Origin: an uncultured Agathobacter sp. | GTDB taxonomy: Bacteria; Bacillota; Clostridia; Lachnospirales; Lachnospiraceae | Length of the DNA: 64,000 nucleotides | Direction of reading: 5' to 3' | Assembly (NCBI GenBank): GCA_934365945.1 | Contig: CAKRNE010000001.1 | Location: 1-64,000 of the forward strand | The notes under the pieces: generated by a model | The model's database searches: none | Told to the model about the DNA's origin: nothing | Seen by the model: only the letters and a program-made list of their open reading frames with translations | Shown here: positions 1 to 7,193 of the stretch, in pieces | Numbering within the stretch: position 1 is the first letter of the stretch | Layout: each line of letters opens with the position of its first letter | Position numbers and translations under genes: made by a program

Positions 1-75
1 ATTGATTCTCAAAATCTTTCAAGGTTTCTCACTGTTCAGTTATCAATGTTCTTTGTTTCGCTTTCTTGCGACAGC
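1..75 (-). other. 5' leader of a leftward rRNA operon (partial)
   Basis: This stretch lies downstream of two strong tandem promoters that read toward the left edge. On the minus strand it contains an AACATTGATAACTGAACA segment resembling the boxA-type antitermination leader that precedes 16S rRNA in clostridia. The rRNA itself would lie beyond the edge and is not seen, so the operon identity is inferred from promoter style and leader sequence. Confidence 0.55.
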
Positions 76-81
76 TTGATT

Positions 82-110
82 ATTTTATCAAATCACTGTT
101 CGTTTGTCAA
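82..110 (-). promoter_or_regulatory. Proximal rRNA-type promoter P1
   Basis: On the minus strand there is TTGACA (105-110), a 17-base spacer and TAAAAT (82-87), so transcription should start near position 75 and run left. It sits in a ~57-bp segment that is repeated at 153-210, giving a tandem promoter pair typical of Firmicute rRNA operons. Confidence 0.75.
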
Positions 111-170
111 GCACTTTTTTTATTTTTTTGAACTCTGTTTTTAAGTTCTCTGTCTTGCGACAGCTTGATT

Positions 171-199
171 ATTCTATCAAAATGTTTTTCATTTGTCAA
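171..199 (-). promoter_or_regulatory. Distal rRNA-type promoter P2
   Basis: TTGACA (194-199), a 17-base spacer and TAGAAT (171-176) on the minus strand. The downstream bases (AATCAAGCTGTCGCAAG) are identical to those after the proximal promoter, so the two promoters form a ~57-bp direct repeat with a period of 89 bp. Confidence 0.75.
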
Positions 200-247
200 G
201 AACTTTTTTCGTTTTCTTTTGTACCTCTGTTTTAAGGCAAAAGAAAG

Positions 248-333
248 CGCAGGGGGTGGGATTCGAACCCACGCGCCCTTGCGGACAAACGGTTTTCAAG
301 ACCGCCTCGTTATGACCACTTCGATACCCCTGC
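248..333 (-). tRNA. tRNA-Ser(UGA)
   Basis: The minus strand folds into an 86-nt class II tRNA: acceptor GCAGGGG/CCCCTGC with discriminator G, an anticodon stem GCGGT/ACCGT with a G-T pair around the loop CTTGAAA (anticodon TGA), a long variable arm as expected for serine, and a GTGGG-TTCGAAT-CCCAC T arm. The 3' CCA is not encoded. It lies between ispD and the rRNA promoters and has its own promoter upstream. Confidence 0.95.
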
Positions 334-389
334 GTGTCACAATTAACACGTAATTGTTTAGTTGTCTGCACTTGTTCAGCGCAGGATTT

Positions 390-418
390 ATATTATCATC
401 AATATTACGATATGTCAA
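390..418 (-). promoter_or_regulatory. Promoter of tRNA-Ser
   Basis: TTGACA (413-418), a 17-base spacer and TAATAT (390-395) on the minus strand, 57 bp upstream of the tRNA 5' end and just past the ispD stop codon. Confidence 0.6.
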
Positions 419-437
419 CACTAATTTCTAATTTTTT

Positions 438-1163
438 TTACATTTTTTCTCTTTTCTTCAAAAAAAGCTCTGCAATCCCCATATCTTCAGGAGTTGTGAC
501 CTTTATATTTTCATATGAGCCCTCTATGAGCTTTACTTTTGTGTCACTCCCATACTCTACTATCATTGCATCATCTGTAATTACCGGCACACTTTTACCG
601 TATGACATATCACTAAACAGCTTATCATAGGACCGGGCCAGCAGATCATACTCAAAGCATTGTGGTGTCTGAATCTGCCACAGGCTTTTCCTATCCGGAG
701 TGTTTGCTGAATATCCGGATTCATCCGACACCTTTATTGTATCCTTTACAGGCATTCCAGCCACGCAAGCTTTCTCTTTTTCAACCGTATGCATAGAACG
801 GACTATTATTTCATTATCTACCAGGGGGCGTGCGCCGTCATGGATCAGCACATAGTCTGCGCCCTTTGCTGCTTTGAGCCCCTCGTATACAGAGTTGTAG
901 CGTTCTTTGCCGCCCTGTACTATTGCTTTCACCTTTTTAAAGCCATATTTTTCGATTATCGAATGTCTGAAATACTCAATATAATCGGCGCTGCAGACTA
1001 TGACTATTTTATCAACAGGGCTATCCTCAAATGCTTTTATACTATAATAAATCACAGGCTGCCCTAAAAGCTCCATATACTGCTTTGGCATATTGCTTCT
1101 CATCCGGCTTCCTGTACCGGCTGAGAGTATGATTGCCGTGAACTTTTTCTTGTCCATATTCAT
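438..1163 (-). CDS. ispD: 2-C-methyl-D-erythritol 4-phosphate cytidylyltransferase
   Basis: This enzyme transfers CMP from CTP to methylerythritol phosphate in the non-mevalonate isoprenoid pathway, in the cytosol. The 241-residue length is normal for IspD. The N-terminal nucleotide-binding signature is visible (LSAGTGSRM, then MPKQYMEL with the key Lys), as are IHDGARPLV in the middle and the ITDDAMIVE segment that follows the substrate-binding region. It reads toward tRNA-Ser and lies 70 bp downstream of tsaD. Related sugar-phosphate cytidylyltransferases such as TarI are the main alternative, but no teichoic acid genes are adjacent. Confidence 0.9.
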   Translation of the reverse strand: MNMDKKKFTAIILSAGTGSRMRSNMPKQYMELLGQPVIYYSIKAFEDSPVDKIVIVCSADYIEYFRHSIIEKYGFKKVKAIVQGGKERYNSVYEGLKAAKGADYVLIHDGARPLVDNEIIVRSMHTVEKEKACVAGMPVKDTIKVSDESGYSANTPDRKSLWQIQTPQCFEYDLLARSYDKLFSDMSYGKSVPVITDDAMIVEYGSDTKVKLIEGSYENIKVTTPEDMGIAELFLKKREKM

Positions 1164-1199
1164 TCCTTTTCCTATCCATGATAAATCTGCATATTATGC

Positions 1200-1231
1200 T
1201 TACTCACCGGTGTAACCGGAAATAATTACAG
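1200..1231. repeat. Short extragenic repeat, partial member
   Basis: The stretch between ispD and tsaD reads TTACTCACCGGTGTAACCGG followed by AAATAATTACAG. It resembles the fuller copies near 38,540 and 46,910, which share a TTACT...CACACC start and a CCGGCAAC/CCGACAAC...ATTACAG end. It is treated as a decayed member of that family. Confidence 0.35.
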
Positions 1232-1233
1232 AA

Positions 1234-2271
1234 TCATTCACCAAGCTTTAGATTCGGAACAGCATTCAGATCAAGTCCTGACCTCTTGCCTGCTATAAAA
1301 TCATAGTATGCCGCCGCACCTATCATTGCTGCATTATCTGTACACAGTATCGGTGACGGACGATAGAATTTAACACCCTTGCGCGCGCACATTTCCTCCA
1401 TAGCATGACGAATAACACCATTAGAAGCAACGCCTCCCGCAATGGCAAATTTGTCCATTTTAAACTCATCTATGGCATTCTCAGCGTGTCCGACAAGCAC
1501 ATCTGTAACCGCTTGCTGGAACGATGCTGCCACGTCTGCCTGGTTTATTTCCAGCCCCTTCATTCTGCAGCCGTTTAAATAATTGAGTACTGCTGATTTA
1601 AGTCCGCTGAAGCTGAAATCGTAGACTCCGCCCACAATCTTTGCTCTCGGAAACTCTATACTGTGCGGATCTCCCTCATGTGAAACCTTTTCTATCTTAG
1701 GACCGCCCGGATATCCAAGTCCGATTGCTCTCGCAACCTTGTCAAAGGCCTCTCCTGCCGCATCATCCCTCGTGCGTCCGAGAATCTCGTATTTGCCATA
1801 ATCTACCACTCTCACCAGATGCGTATGTCCTCCTGATACGACGAGTGCCAGAAATGGTGGCTCTAGGTCTTTATTTTCTATATAATTGGCGCTGATATGC
1901 CCCTCTATATGGTGCACTCCGACAAGTGGAAGGTTTCTGGCATATGCTATAGCCTTGGCTTCTGCCACGCCTACAAGCAGTGCTCCTACCAGCCCCGGAC
2001 CATATGTAACTCCTATTGCGTCTATATCATCGAGTGTCATCTGTGCATCTGAAAGTGCCTGCTCTATAACCTGATTAATTTTCTCAATATGCTTTCTGGA
2101 AGCAATCTCCGGTACAACCCCTCCATATAAAGTATGAAGAGCTATCTGCGATGAAATCACATTACTTCGCAGATCCCGTCCATTTACTACGACTGCTGCC
2201 GCTGTCTCGTCGCATGAGCTTTCGATTGCAAGTATTTTAATTTCTTTTTTTGTTTCTGTATTTTCTGTCAT
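1234..2271 (-). CDS. tsaD: tRNA N6-adenosine threonylcarbamoyltransferase TsaD
   Basis: TsaD transfers the threonylcarbamoyl group to A37 of ANN-decoding tRNAs to make t6A, working in the cytosol with TsaB and TsaE. The 345-residue protein has the Kae1/TsaD hallmarks: the N-terminal [14 protein letters not shown], the metal-binding HHIEGH motif (residues ~116-121), VSGGHTHLV, and the ATP-binding [12 protein letters not shown] near residue 270. TsaB and TsaE are encoded ~2-4 kb upstream on the same strand, separated by rnz and a small membrane protein. No strong Shine-Dalgarno is seen before this ATG, so the start is likely but not certain. Confidence 0.95.
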   Translation of the reverse strand: MTENTETKKEIKILAIESSCDETAAAVVVNGRDLRSNVISSQIALHTLYGGVVPEIASRKHIEKINQVIEQALSDAQMTLDDIDAIGVTYGPGLVGALLVGVAEAKAIAYARNLPLVGVHHIEGHISANYIENKDLEPPFLALVVSGGHTHLVRVVDYGKYEILGRTRDDAAGEAFDKVARAIGLGYPGGPKIEKVSHEGDPHSIEFPRAKIVGGVYDFSFSGLKSAVLNYLNGCRMKGLEINQADVAASFQQAVTDVLVGHAENAIDEFKMDKFAIAGGVASNGVIRHAMEEMCARKGVKFYRPSPILCTDNAAMIGAAAYYDFIAGKRSGLDLNAVPNLKLGE

Positions 2272-2387
2272 TTTATTACACCAATCGCAACTGTAAACTC
2301 AGACAATTGCTGCCTATCTTTGTTATTATACTGTCTCTGATTCATCATATCATTAGAATAAATGCGTCAGGCTTCAAGAATACTACT

Positions 2388-2969
2388 TTACTCTGCTTCA
2401 GTATCCGCGCCTGCTTCAACCTTGTAGAATGTAAGTATCTTCCAGCATCCTTTTTCGTCCTGTCTTAATACATAATCCTGATAAGTTTTAGAATACGAGT
2501 TTCCCTCTTTCATGAAATAAGAGGCTCTGACGTACGCAATCTTTTTCCCATTATCCGTGATATATTTTACATCATTGCTGTCACACACATCTGTCTGTGC
2601 CATAGTAATCCCCTGATCACTGTAGTTTTTTGCATCGTCCTTCACTGACTGTTTGTAAGTATCCTTCGGATTATTTGCCGCAAGCTCATCATCAAAGAGC
2701 TTAAGTGCCTGATCAACAAGTCCATCAAGCTCCTTATCAGTATAATTTTCCTTATAATAGCAGCTCAGTATCTTGTTATACAGCTTAACTACCTCACGCG
2801 GTGTCTGTGGATAATTCTTATCCAGATCCTTCGATGTAATCTTTTGTATCTCCGTGAGAGTCTTTTCCTTTTGGACCTTCTTTTGGGAATTGCTGTTTAC
2901 CATGTAAAATGTGCCGCTGATTCCTGCAATCAATACAATTGCAATTATAACAATACCTATCTTTTTCAT
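2388..2969 (-). CDS. Hypothetical membrane-anchored extracytoplasmic protein
   Basis: A 193-residue protein with a short Lys-rich N-terminus and one hydrophobic segment (residues ~4-24, IGIVIIAIVLIAGISGTFYM), then a soluble hydrophilic domain rich in Lys, Asp and Tyr. The segment is probably an uncleaved anchor or signal peptide; there is no lipobox Cys. The ATG at 2969 is preceded by AGGAGG with 6-base spacing and is preferred over the GTG one codon earlier. It starts 11 bp after the rnz stop, so it is co-transcribed with the t6A cluster. The family resembles small Lachnospiraceae proteins of unknown function (possibly DUF6715, from memory). No catalytic motif is seen. Confidence 0.7.
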   Translation of the reverse strand: MKKIGIVIIAIVLIAGISGTFYMVNSNSQKKVQKEKTLTEIQKITSKDLDKNYPQTPREVVKLYNKILSCYYKENYTDKELDGLVDQALKLFDDELAANNPKDTYKQSVKDDAKNYSDQGITMAQTDVCDSNDVKYITDNGKKIAYVRASYFMKEGNSYSKTYQDYVLRQDEKGCWKILTFYKVEAGADTEAE

Positions 2970-2980
2970 CACATGCCTCC

Positions 2981-3892
2981 TTAGTCCTCGTCAAACATGA
3001 GCTCCACGCTCTTTCCGTCTTTTCCAAGATATGCGTTTTCAAAAATATCCCTCACCTGTGGTATATAGTCATCTGCCCGGACAAGTGACGGTGAAAAATG
3101 TGTGAGCCAAAGCTCCTTTACACCGGCTCTCTTTGCCATGTCTGCTGCCTCGTAAAATGTCATATGCTTATATTGCTTTGCTTTTACTATCTTTTCCTTT
3201 TCAGCATACATGCCCTCGCAGATAAACAGGTCAGACCCTTCTGCCGCCTCCACTATATGCTCAAGTGGCCTTGTGTCCGTACAATATGTGACCTTTATGC
3301 CCTTTCTTGCCGGTCCAAGCACCATATCCGGAGTATACACTCTGCCCTCAAATTCAACGGTATTGCCTTTCTGAAGCGGATTCCACAGGCGCATAGGGAT
3401 TTCTTTTTCCTTTGCTCTTTCCACGGAAAATCTGCCCCCACGCTTTATCTCAACCGAATAGCCATAGCATAGCACCGCATGCTTTACTCGGAATGCATGG
3501 ATATGATATCCGTTCATGTCAAAATACTCATCCTGCTCATTGAGCTCTATGCATTTTATCTCAAAAGGCAGCTCCGGCGCAATCGTCCGAAGTGCATTGA
3601 CAACCCTTGTAAGCCCTTTAGGTCCAATAATGGTAAGTGGCTCGGTGCGCTCCGCATTTCCCATTGTAAGAAGGAGCCCCGGCAATCCGCTGATATGATC
3701 CGCATGAAAATGGGTGATGCAGAGAATATCTATCGGCTTGAAATTGATTCCAGCCTCCTTCATAGCAATCTGCGTTCCCTCACCACAGTCAATAAGTATA
3801 TTGCTGCCGTTATATTTTAGTGAAAGTGCCGTAAGCCATCTGTTTGGCAAAGGCATCATGCCTGCTGTTCCAAGTAAACACACGTCTAACAT
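2981..3892 (-). CDS. rnz: Ribonuclease Z (tRNA 3' endonuclease)
   Basis: RNase Z cuts tRNA precursors after the discriminator base so that CCA can be added; both tRNAs in this window lack an encoded CCA. The 303-residue protein is a short-form metallo-beta-lactamase: the zinc-binding HFHADH motif is near residues 61-66, LIDCGEGTQ precedes it, and ITHFHADHISGLPGLL is typical of RNase Z rather than other family members. It overlaps the 3' end of rimI by 7 bp and precedes the small membrane protein, so it belongs to the tsaE-tsaB-rimI operon. Confidence 0.9.
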   Translation of the reverse strand: MLDVCLLGTAGMMPLPNRWLTALSLKYNGSNILIDCGEGTQIAMKEAGINFKPIDILCITHFHADHISGLPGLLLTMGNAERTEPLTIIGPKGLTRVVNALRTIAPELPFEIKCIELNEQDEYFDMNGYHIHAFRVKHAVLCYGYSVEIKRGGRFSVERAKEKEIPMRLWNPLQKGNTVEFEGRVYTPDMVLGPARKGIKVTYCTDTRPLEHIVEAAEGSDLFICEGMYAEKEKIVKAKQYKHMTFYEAADMAKRAGVKELWLTHFSPSLVRADDYIPQVRDIFENAYLGKDGKSVELMFDED

Positions 3893-4335
3893 AAATTTTC
3901 CTCCGCAGTATAGGACATAATGACTCCGTCCTCTACCGGATGCTCATATAGATTTTTCCTGATTCCAAGGTTCACAAACCCCATCTTCTGATACAGTGAT
4001 ATCGCAGCCTCATTAGTCACTCTGGCTTCAAGCACAATGCGCTCAACCCCTGACTCCTTTGCCTTTTCCTGCAGGCTTCTGATAAGATGTGCACCCACAC
4101 CTTTTCCTCGTGCTGATTTTTTGACTGCTATATTGGTCAGCTCTCCCTCATCAAATGACACGTAGGTGCACTGATACCCCAGTATCTCGCCATCCTCCTG
4201 TGCCACAAGCATGATATTCTCCGGAAGCCTCATGGCATCCAAAAATCCCTGTCTGCTCCAGGGCTGTGTAAAGCTGTCTTTTTCTATCTGCGCCACCGAG
4301 TCTGCATCCTCCGGCTCCATGGGTCTTATTATCAT
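3886..4335 (-). CDS. rimI: Ribosomal protein S18-alanine N-acetyltransferase
   Basis: This GNAT enzyme acetylates the N-terminal alanine of ribosomal protein S18 using acetyl-CoA. The 149-residue protein has the acetyl-CoA loop KSARGKGVGAHLI (the R/Q-x-x-G-x-G/A motif), the upstream LTNIAV strand and the C-terminal AAISLYQKMGFVNLGIRKNLY segment usual in RimI. Its ATG overlaps the tsaB stop by 4 bp (ATGA). The tsaE-tsaB-rimI order is a common Firmicute arrangement, which supports the assignment over a generic GNAT. Confidence 0.88.
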   Translation of the reverse strand: MIIRPMEPEDADSVAQIEKDSFTQPWSRQGFLDAMRLPENIMLVAQEDGEILGYQCTYVSFDEGELTNIAVKKSARGKGVGAHLIRSLQEKAKESGVERIVLEARVTNEAAISLYQKMGFVNLGIRKNLYEHPVEDGVIMSYTAEENLC

Positions 4336-5045
4336 ATTCTAAAATCTCTCTCCTTTTCCTGTCTCTCTCGCTCCGCCTGTGATAATCTGAGATACTCAGG
4401 CTTATGGTCTGCTGCATTTTCTGCCCTGCCCTGCTCATAGAGCACCTGTCCAAGACATGCTACAGCCGATGCTCTTTGCTTATTGCACATGGCAGGTGCA
4501 AAATCATAGTCCACCTTTACGTGCTCATTGATATAATCCCTGAACACATCCACTCCGTCTCCAAGGAAAATCACCTTGCGGCCGAGCTCATTGATTTTGT
4601 CAACTATCTCTTCTATCATCACTACACACTGCGGCAAAATGGTGTTCATCCTGCCATCGGTAAAATCATACAGTCCTGTATAGGTCTGCTGTCTTCTTGC
4701 ATCCATCAGGGGACAGATAACATCCGCACTGCCCCACAGATTGTATGCAAGCGCATCTACTGTAGGTACAGAAACTATCTGCTTATCCAGTGCAAGTGCA
4801 AGCCCCTTCGCCGTCGCTGAGCCTATACGAAGCCCTGTAAACGATCCCGGTCCCGCTGAGACTGCAATAAAATCTATAGTCTTAAGGTCAAGCTCTGTCA
4901 TCTTAGCCACCTCGTCAAGCATCGGAAGAAGTGTCTGCGAATGTGTCTTTTTATAATTTATCGTGTATTCTCCTATCAGATTATCGTCCGATACGACAGC
5001 CACACTGGCTACAAGCCCTGAGCTGTCAAGCGCAAGTATCTTCAT
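4332..5045 (-). CDS. tsaB: t6A biosynthesis protein TsaB
   Basis: TsaB is an inactive paralogue of TsaD that scaffolds the TsaBDE complex for t6A formation. The 237-residue protein has the ASKHA-type N-terminus (ILALDSSGLVASVAVV), a central TIDFIAVSAGPGSFTGLRIG signature diagnostic for the family, and a divergent C-terminus. It overlaps tsaE by one base and rimI by four, which implies translational coupling. Confidence 0.93.
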   Translation of the reverse strand: MKILALDSSGLVASVAVVSDDNLIGEYTINYKKTHSQTLLPMLDEVAKMTELDLKTIDFIAVSAGPGSFTGLRIGSATAKGLALALDKQIVSVPTVDALAYNLWGSADVICPLMDARRQQTYTGLYDFTDGRMNTILPQCVVMIEEIVDKINELGRKVIFLGDGVDVFRDYINEHVKVDYDFAPAMCNKQRASAVACLGQVLYEQGRAENAADHKPEYLRLSQAERERQEKERDFRI

Positions 5046-5494
5046 TATAAAACCTCTTTTATTGTTATTTTTCTATAGTCAAAGCCTTTTTCAAGGTCTT
5101 TTTCAATCGTAATCTCTTTTCTCTTCTTCGGGAGTATCTCCTCGATGAGATTTGCCCACTCTATCATTGTAAGCCCATCTCCGTAGAAATAGTCCTCATA
5201 GCCGATTTCATCCATCTCCTCGATGTCACCAATCCTGTATACATCGAAATGATAAAACGGCATCCTGCCATCCTCGTACACCTGCACTATGGTAAATGTA
5301 GGGCTGTTTATCGGCTCAGTGATGCCAAGCCCCTCTGCTATGCCCTGCGTGAGCACTGTTTTGCCCACTCCTAAGTCACCCACAAGTGTGCACACATCAC
5401 CCGGCTTTGCCTGCTTTCCAAGCGAAACCCCAAGTGCATGCGTATCGTCTGCCGAAAAGCTCTCTATTACTGTTATATTTCCTTCACTACTCAT
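5045..5494 (-). CDS. tsaE: t6A biosynthesis ATPase TsaE
   Basis: TsaE is a small P-loop ATPase that drives turnover of the TsaBD complex. The 149-residue protein shows the Walker A motif GDLGVGKTVLTQG (residues ~39-51), the switch-like NSPTFTIVQVYE and the FYHFDVYRIGD segment, then EWANLIEEILP. It is the first gene of the tsaE-tsaB-rimI-rnz run. Confidence 0.93.
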   Translation of the reverse strand: MSSEGNITVIESFSADDTHALGVSLGKQAKPGDVCTLVGDLGVGKTVLTQGIAEGLGITEPINSPTFTIVQVYEDGRMPFYHFDVYRIGDIEEMDEIGYEDYFYGDGLTMIEWANLIEEILPKKRKEITIEKDLEKGFDYRKITIKEVL

Positions 5495-5556
5495 ATTACC
5501 AGCTTATACCTTTATCTATTTATTTTTATTATATTTTATGTATTTAATATTTAAAT

Positions 5557-6054
5557 TTATTTGATTTTCAGTCTGTATTTCTCCAGCGTGCTGCCTGCCA
5601 GCTCCTTTAATGGCTCATAGCTGTCGCCAAGCTGCTCCTTTGAGAGAATATAGGCATTCTTCCTGTTGCTGAATATAAGTATCCTCTTATCATTGGCCAC
5701 GAATCTATACACCTGCTCCCATGGAAGCTGCGCCATCTCCTCGCCCTGGCTTACATTTATGTTCTTTTCATCTATCTCAAAATGCAGTGGCTTTGAGAAA
5801 ACTTCATTTGTCTTCATAATCATCCTTACCCTGCTCTTGAGCGAAAACGGCACATATAACAGCACCAGAATGCCAACTATAATATAAAGCACAACATACC
5901 CTGTGTTGCCCTTTTGTGCGCTTAATACTGCTGCCGCAGCCAAGAGCACAGCAAACAGCAGCGATATGACTCCCTGACTGCCCTTGTACGCCTGCTCTAT
6001 ATTAAATGAATATAAATCCTTTTCTGTTACTTTTACATCAAATTCAAGCTTCAT
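5557..6054 (-). CDS. YcxB-like membrane protein
   Basis: A 165-residue protein with two predicted membrane helices close together (residues ~30-46 and ~52-70), then a C-terminal soluble domain containing MAQLPWEQVYRFVANDKRIL and IFSNRKNAYILSK. This is the usual layout of the YcxB-like family, whose function is unknown; the C-terminal part resembles a PH-like fold. The gene stands alone between tsaE and ribU, 62 bp upstream of tsaE. Confidence 0.7.
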   Translation of the reverse strand: MKLEFDVKVTEKDLYSFNIEQAYKGSQGVISLLFAVLLAAAAVLSAQKGNTGYVVLYIIVGILVLLYVPFSLKSRVRMIMKTNEVFSKPLHFEIDEKNINVSQGEEMAQLPWEQVYRFVANDKRILIFSNRKNAYILSKEQLGDSYEPLKELAGSTLEKYRLKIK

Positions 6055-6100
6055 GTCCTGCTCCCAACTAAATATTCGGGTTTATTATAACATTCCTTTT

Positions 6101-6133
6101 AAAAAAAGAAAAGAGCGCAATTGACTGCGCCCT
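6101..6133 (-). terminator. Terminator of ribU
   Basis: On the minus strand a 7-bp stem (6126-6132 with 6113-6119, one G-T pair) and 6-nt loop are followed by a T-rich run at 6101-6112. It lies 40 bp past the ribU stop. Confidence 0.75.
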
Positions 6134-6172
6134 TTTTGTTTGTGACTATATATCTTGTGTCAGGTATTTTCT

Positions 6173-6781
6173 CTATCCTCTGCCCTTTAAAACAGGTGAC
6201 AGTCTCTTGTATACAAGCACTGTGATAAGTGTTGATATAAGTCCCTTTACGATGGTAAACGGAACATTGAATATCAGAAGTGCCTGCCACAGCTTGCCTA
6301 CTGATGGGAGAAGCTCACTGTATGCACCAATGATTGCTTCCATTGGCATGAACTTTGTGTATGCCGGATACACAATAAACAGGTTTGACGGGAAGCTGAT
6401 GATTCCCATTACCACCGAACCGACTAAAGCGCCGATTATTGCACCCTTTTTTGACTTATTCTTCTTGTAGATAAGTCCTGCTGTTGCTGTAAATACCGCT
6501 CCAAGAATAAAGTTTGAAAGCTCTCCTACTGTAAAGCTTTGTGTTACTGTACAGTGAAGCAGGTTCTTGATAAACTCTACAATCACACCTGCTAACGGTC
6601 CATATGCAAATGCGCCGATAAGTGCAGGCAGATCTGAGAAATCAAACTTGATAAAGCCCGGCATGATCGGGATTGGGAACTCGAGGTACTGAAGTACAAA
6701 TGCAAGTCCGCTTAACATTCCTGTGCCGACTAAAAGTCTGATGTTTACTTTTGATTTTGTGTTGTTTGTTGTTACGTCCAT
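6173..6781 (-). CDS. ribU: ECF riboflavin transporter substrate-binding subunit RibU
   Basis: RibU is the membrane S component that captures riboflavin and docks with the shared ECF energizing module (EcfAA'T, not in this window). The 202-residue protein is hydrophobic with about six membrane helices and carries RibU-like features: FPIPIMPGFIKFDFSDLPAL near residues 51-70 and GVIVEFIKNLLH. The ATG follows AAAGGAG with good spacing. An FMN riboswitch and terminator lie directly upstream, so expression should fall when FMN is abundant. That pairing firmly supports riboflavin as substrate. Confidence 0.95.
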   Translation of the reverse strand: MDVTTNNTKSKVNIRLLVGTGMLSGLAFVLQYLEFPIPIMPGFIKFDFSDLPALIGAFAYGPLAGVIVEFIKNLLHCTVTQSFTVGELSNFILGAVFTATAGLIYKKNKSKKGAIIGALVGSVVMGIISFPSNLFIVYPAYTKFMPMEAIIGAYSELLPSVGKLWQALLIFNVPFTIVKGLISTLITVLVYKRLSPVLKGRG

Positions 6782-6857
6782 TTTTACACTCCTTTGATGC
6801 TTAAGGAATCCTGAGGATATTGTGAGTGCCGCTATCCAGCCTTTGAATAGCCGCTTT

Positions 6858-6888
6858 AAAAAATCCCGGAAGAAAATATCTTCCGGGA
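6858..6888 (-). terminator. FMN riboswitch expression platform (intrinsic terminator)
   Basis: A perfect 10-bp stem (6879-6888 with 6864-6873, TCCCGGAAGA type), 5-nt loop and T6 run on the minus strand, between the riboswitch aptamer and ribU. It is the expected transcription-attenuation switch. Confidence 0.88.
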
Positions 6889-6920
6889 CTTAATATCACA
6901 GTGTAATGACACCTAATAAT

Positions 6921-7027
6921 CTTCTCTCATCCAGACTATACTGTCGGCTTCGGAATCACACCGAATCATGCCTTGCGGCTCGTGGGCTGTACCACCGGTA
7001 GGGAATCGCACCCCTCCCTGAAGAATT
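6921..7027 (-). ncRNA. FMN riboswitch (RFN element)
   Basis: The minus strand carries the conserved FMN aptamer words in order: TTCAGGGAGGGGTGCGATTC, CCTACCGGTGGT, AGCCCACGAG, TTCGGTGTGATTCCGAAGCC, GACAGT, and the closing GTCTGGATGAGAGAAG. It binds FMN and, through the terminator at 6858-6888, controls ribU. Confidence 0.96.
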
Positions 7028-7095
7028 CCTATTTATTTTACAAACACATAATATGCACTTTGCAGCGTTTTGTCAAGGTATTTTTAATTATCAAG

Positions 7096-7193
7096 GTAAC
7101 TATTCGAGCCCCCTTAAGAACAAGAAAAACTGCTGCTTACATGTAAGCATGACGCATCAGCTCTTCTTGTTCTCAGTGGTTCTGAATAGTTAC
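7096..7193. repeat. 98-bp extragenic element bounded by inverted repeats
   Basis: The ends are perfect 10-bp inverted repeats (GTAACTATTC at 7096-7105, GAATAGTTAC at 7184-7193). Inside are a second perfect pair (AGAACAAGAA 7117-7126 with TTCTTGTTCT 7164-7173) and a 16-bp palindrome TGCTTACATGTAAGCA (7134-7149). The right end overlaps the tex stop codon. The inner hairpin followed by T5 could terminate tex. The words GTTCTGAATAG recur after other genes in this window. Confidence 0.6.
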
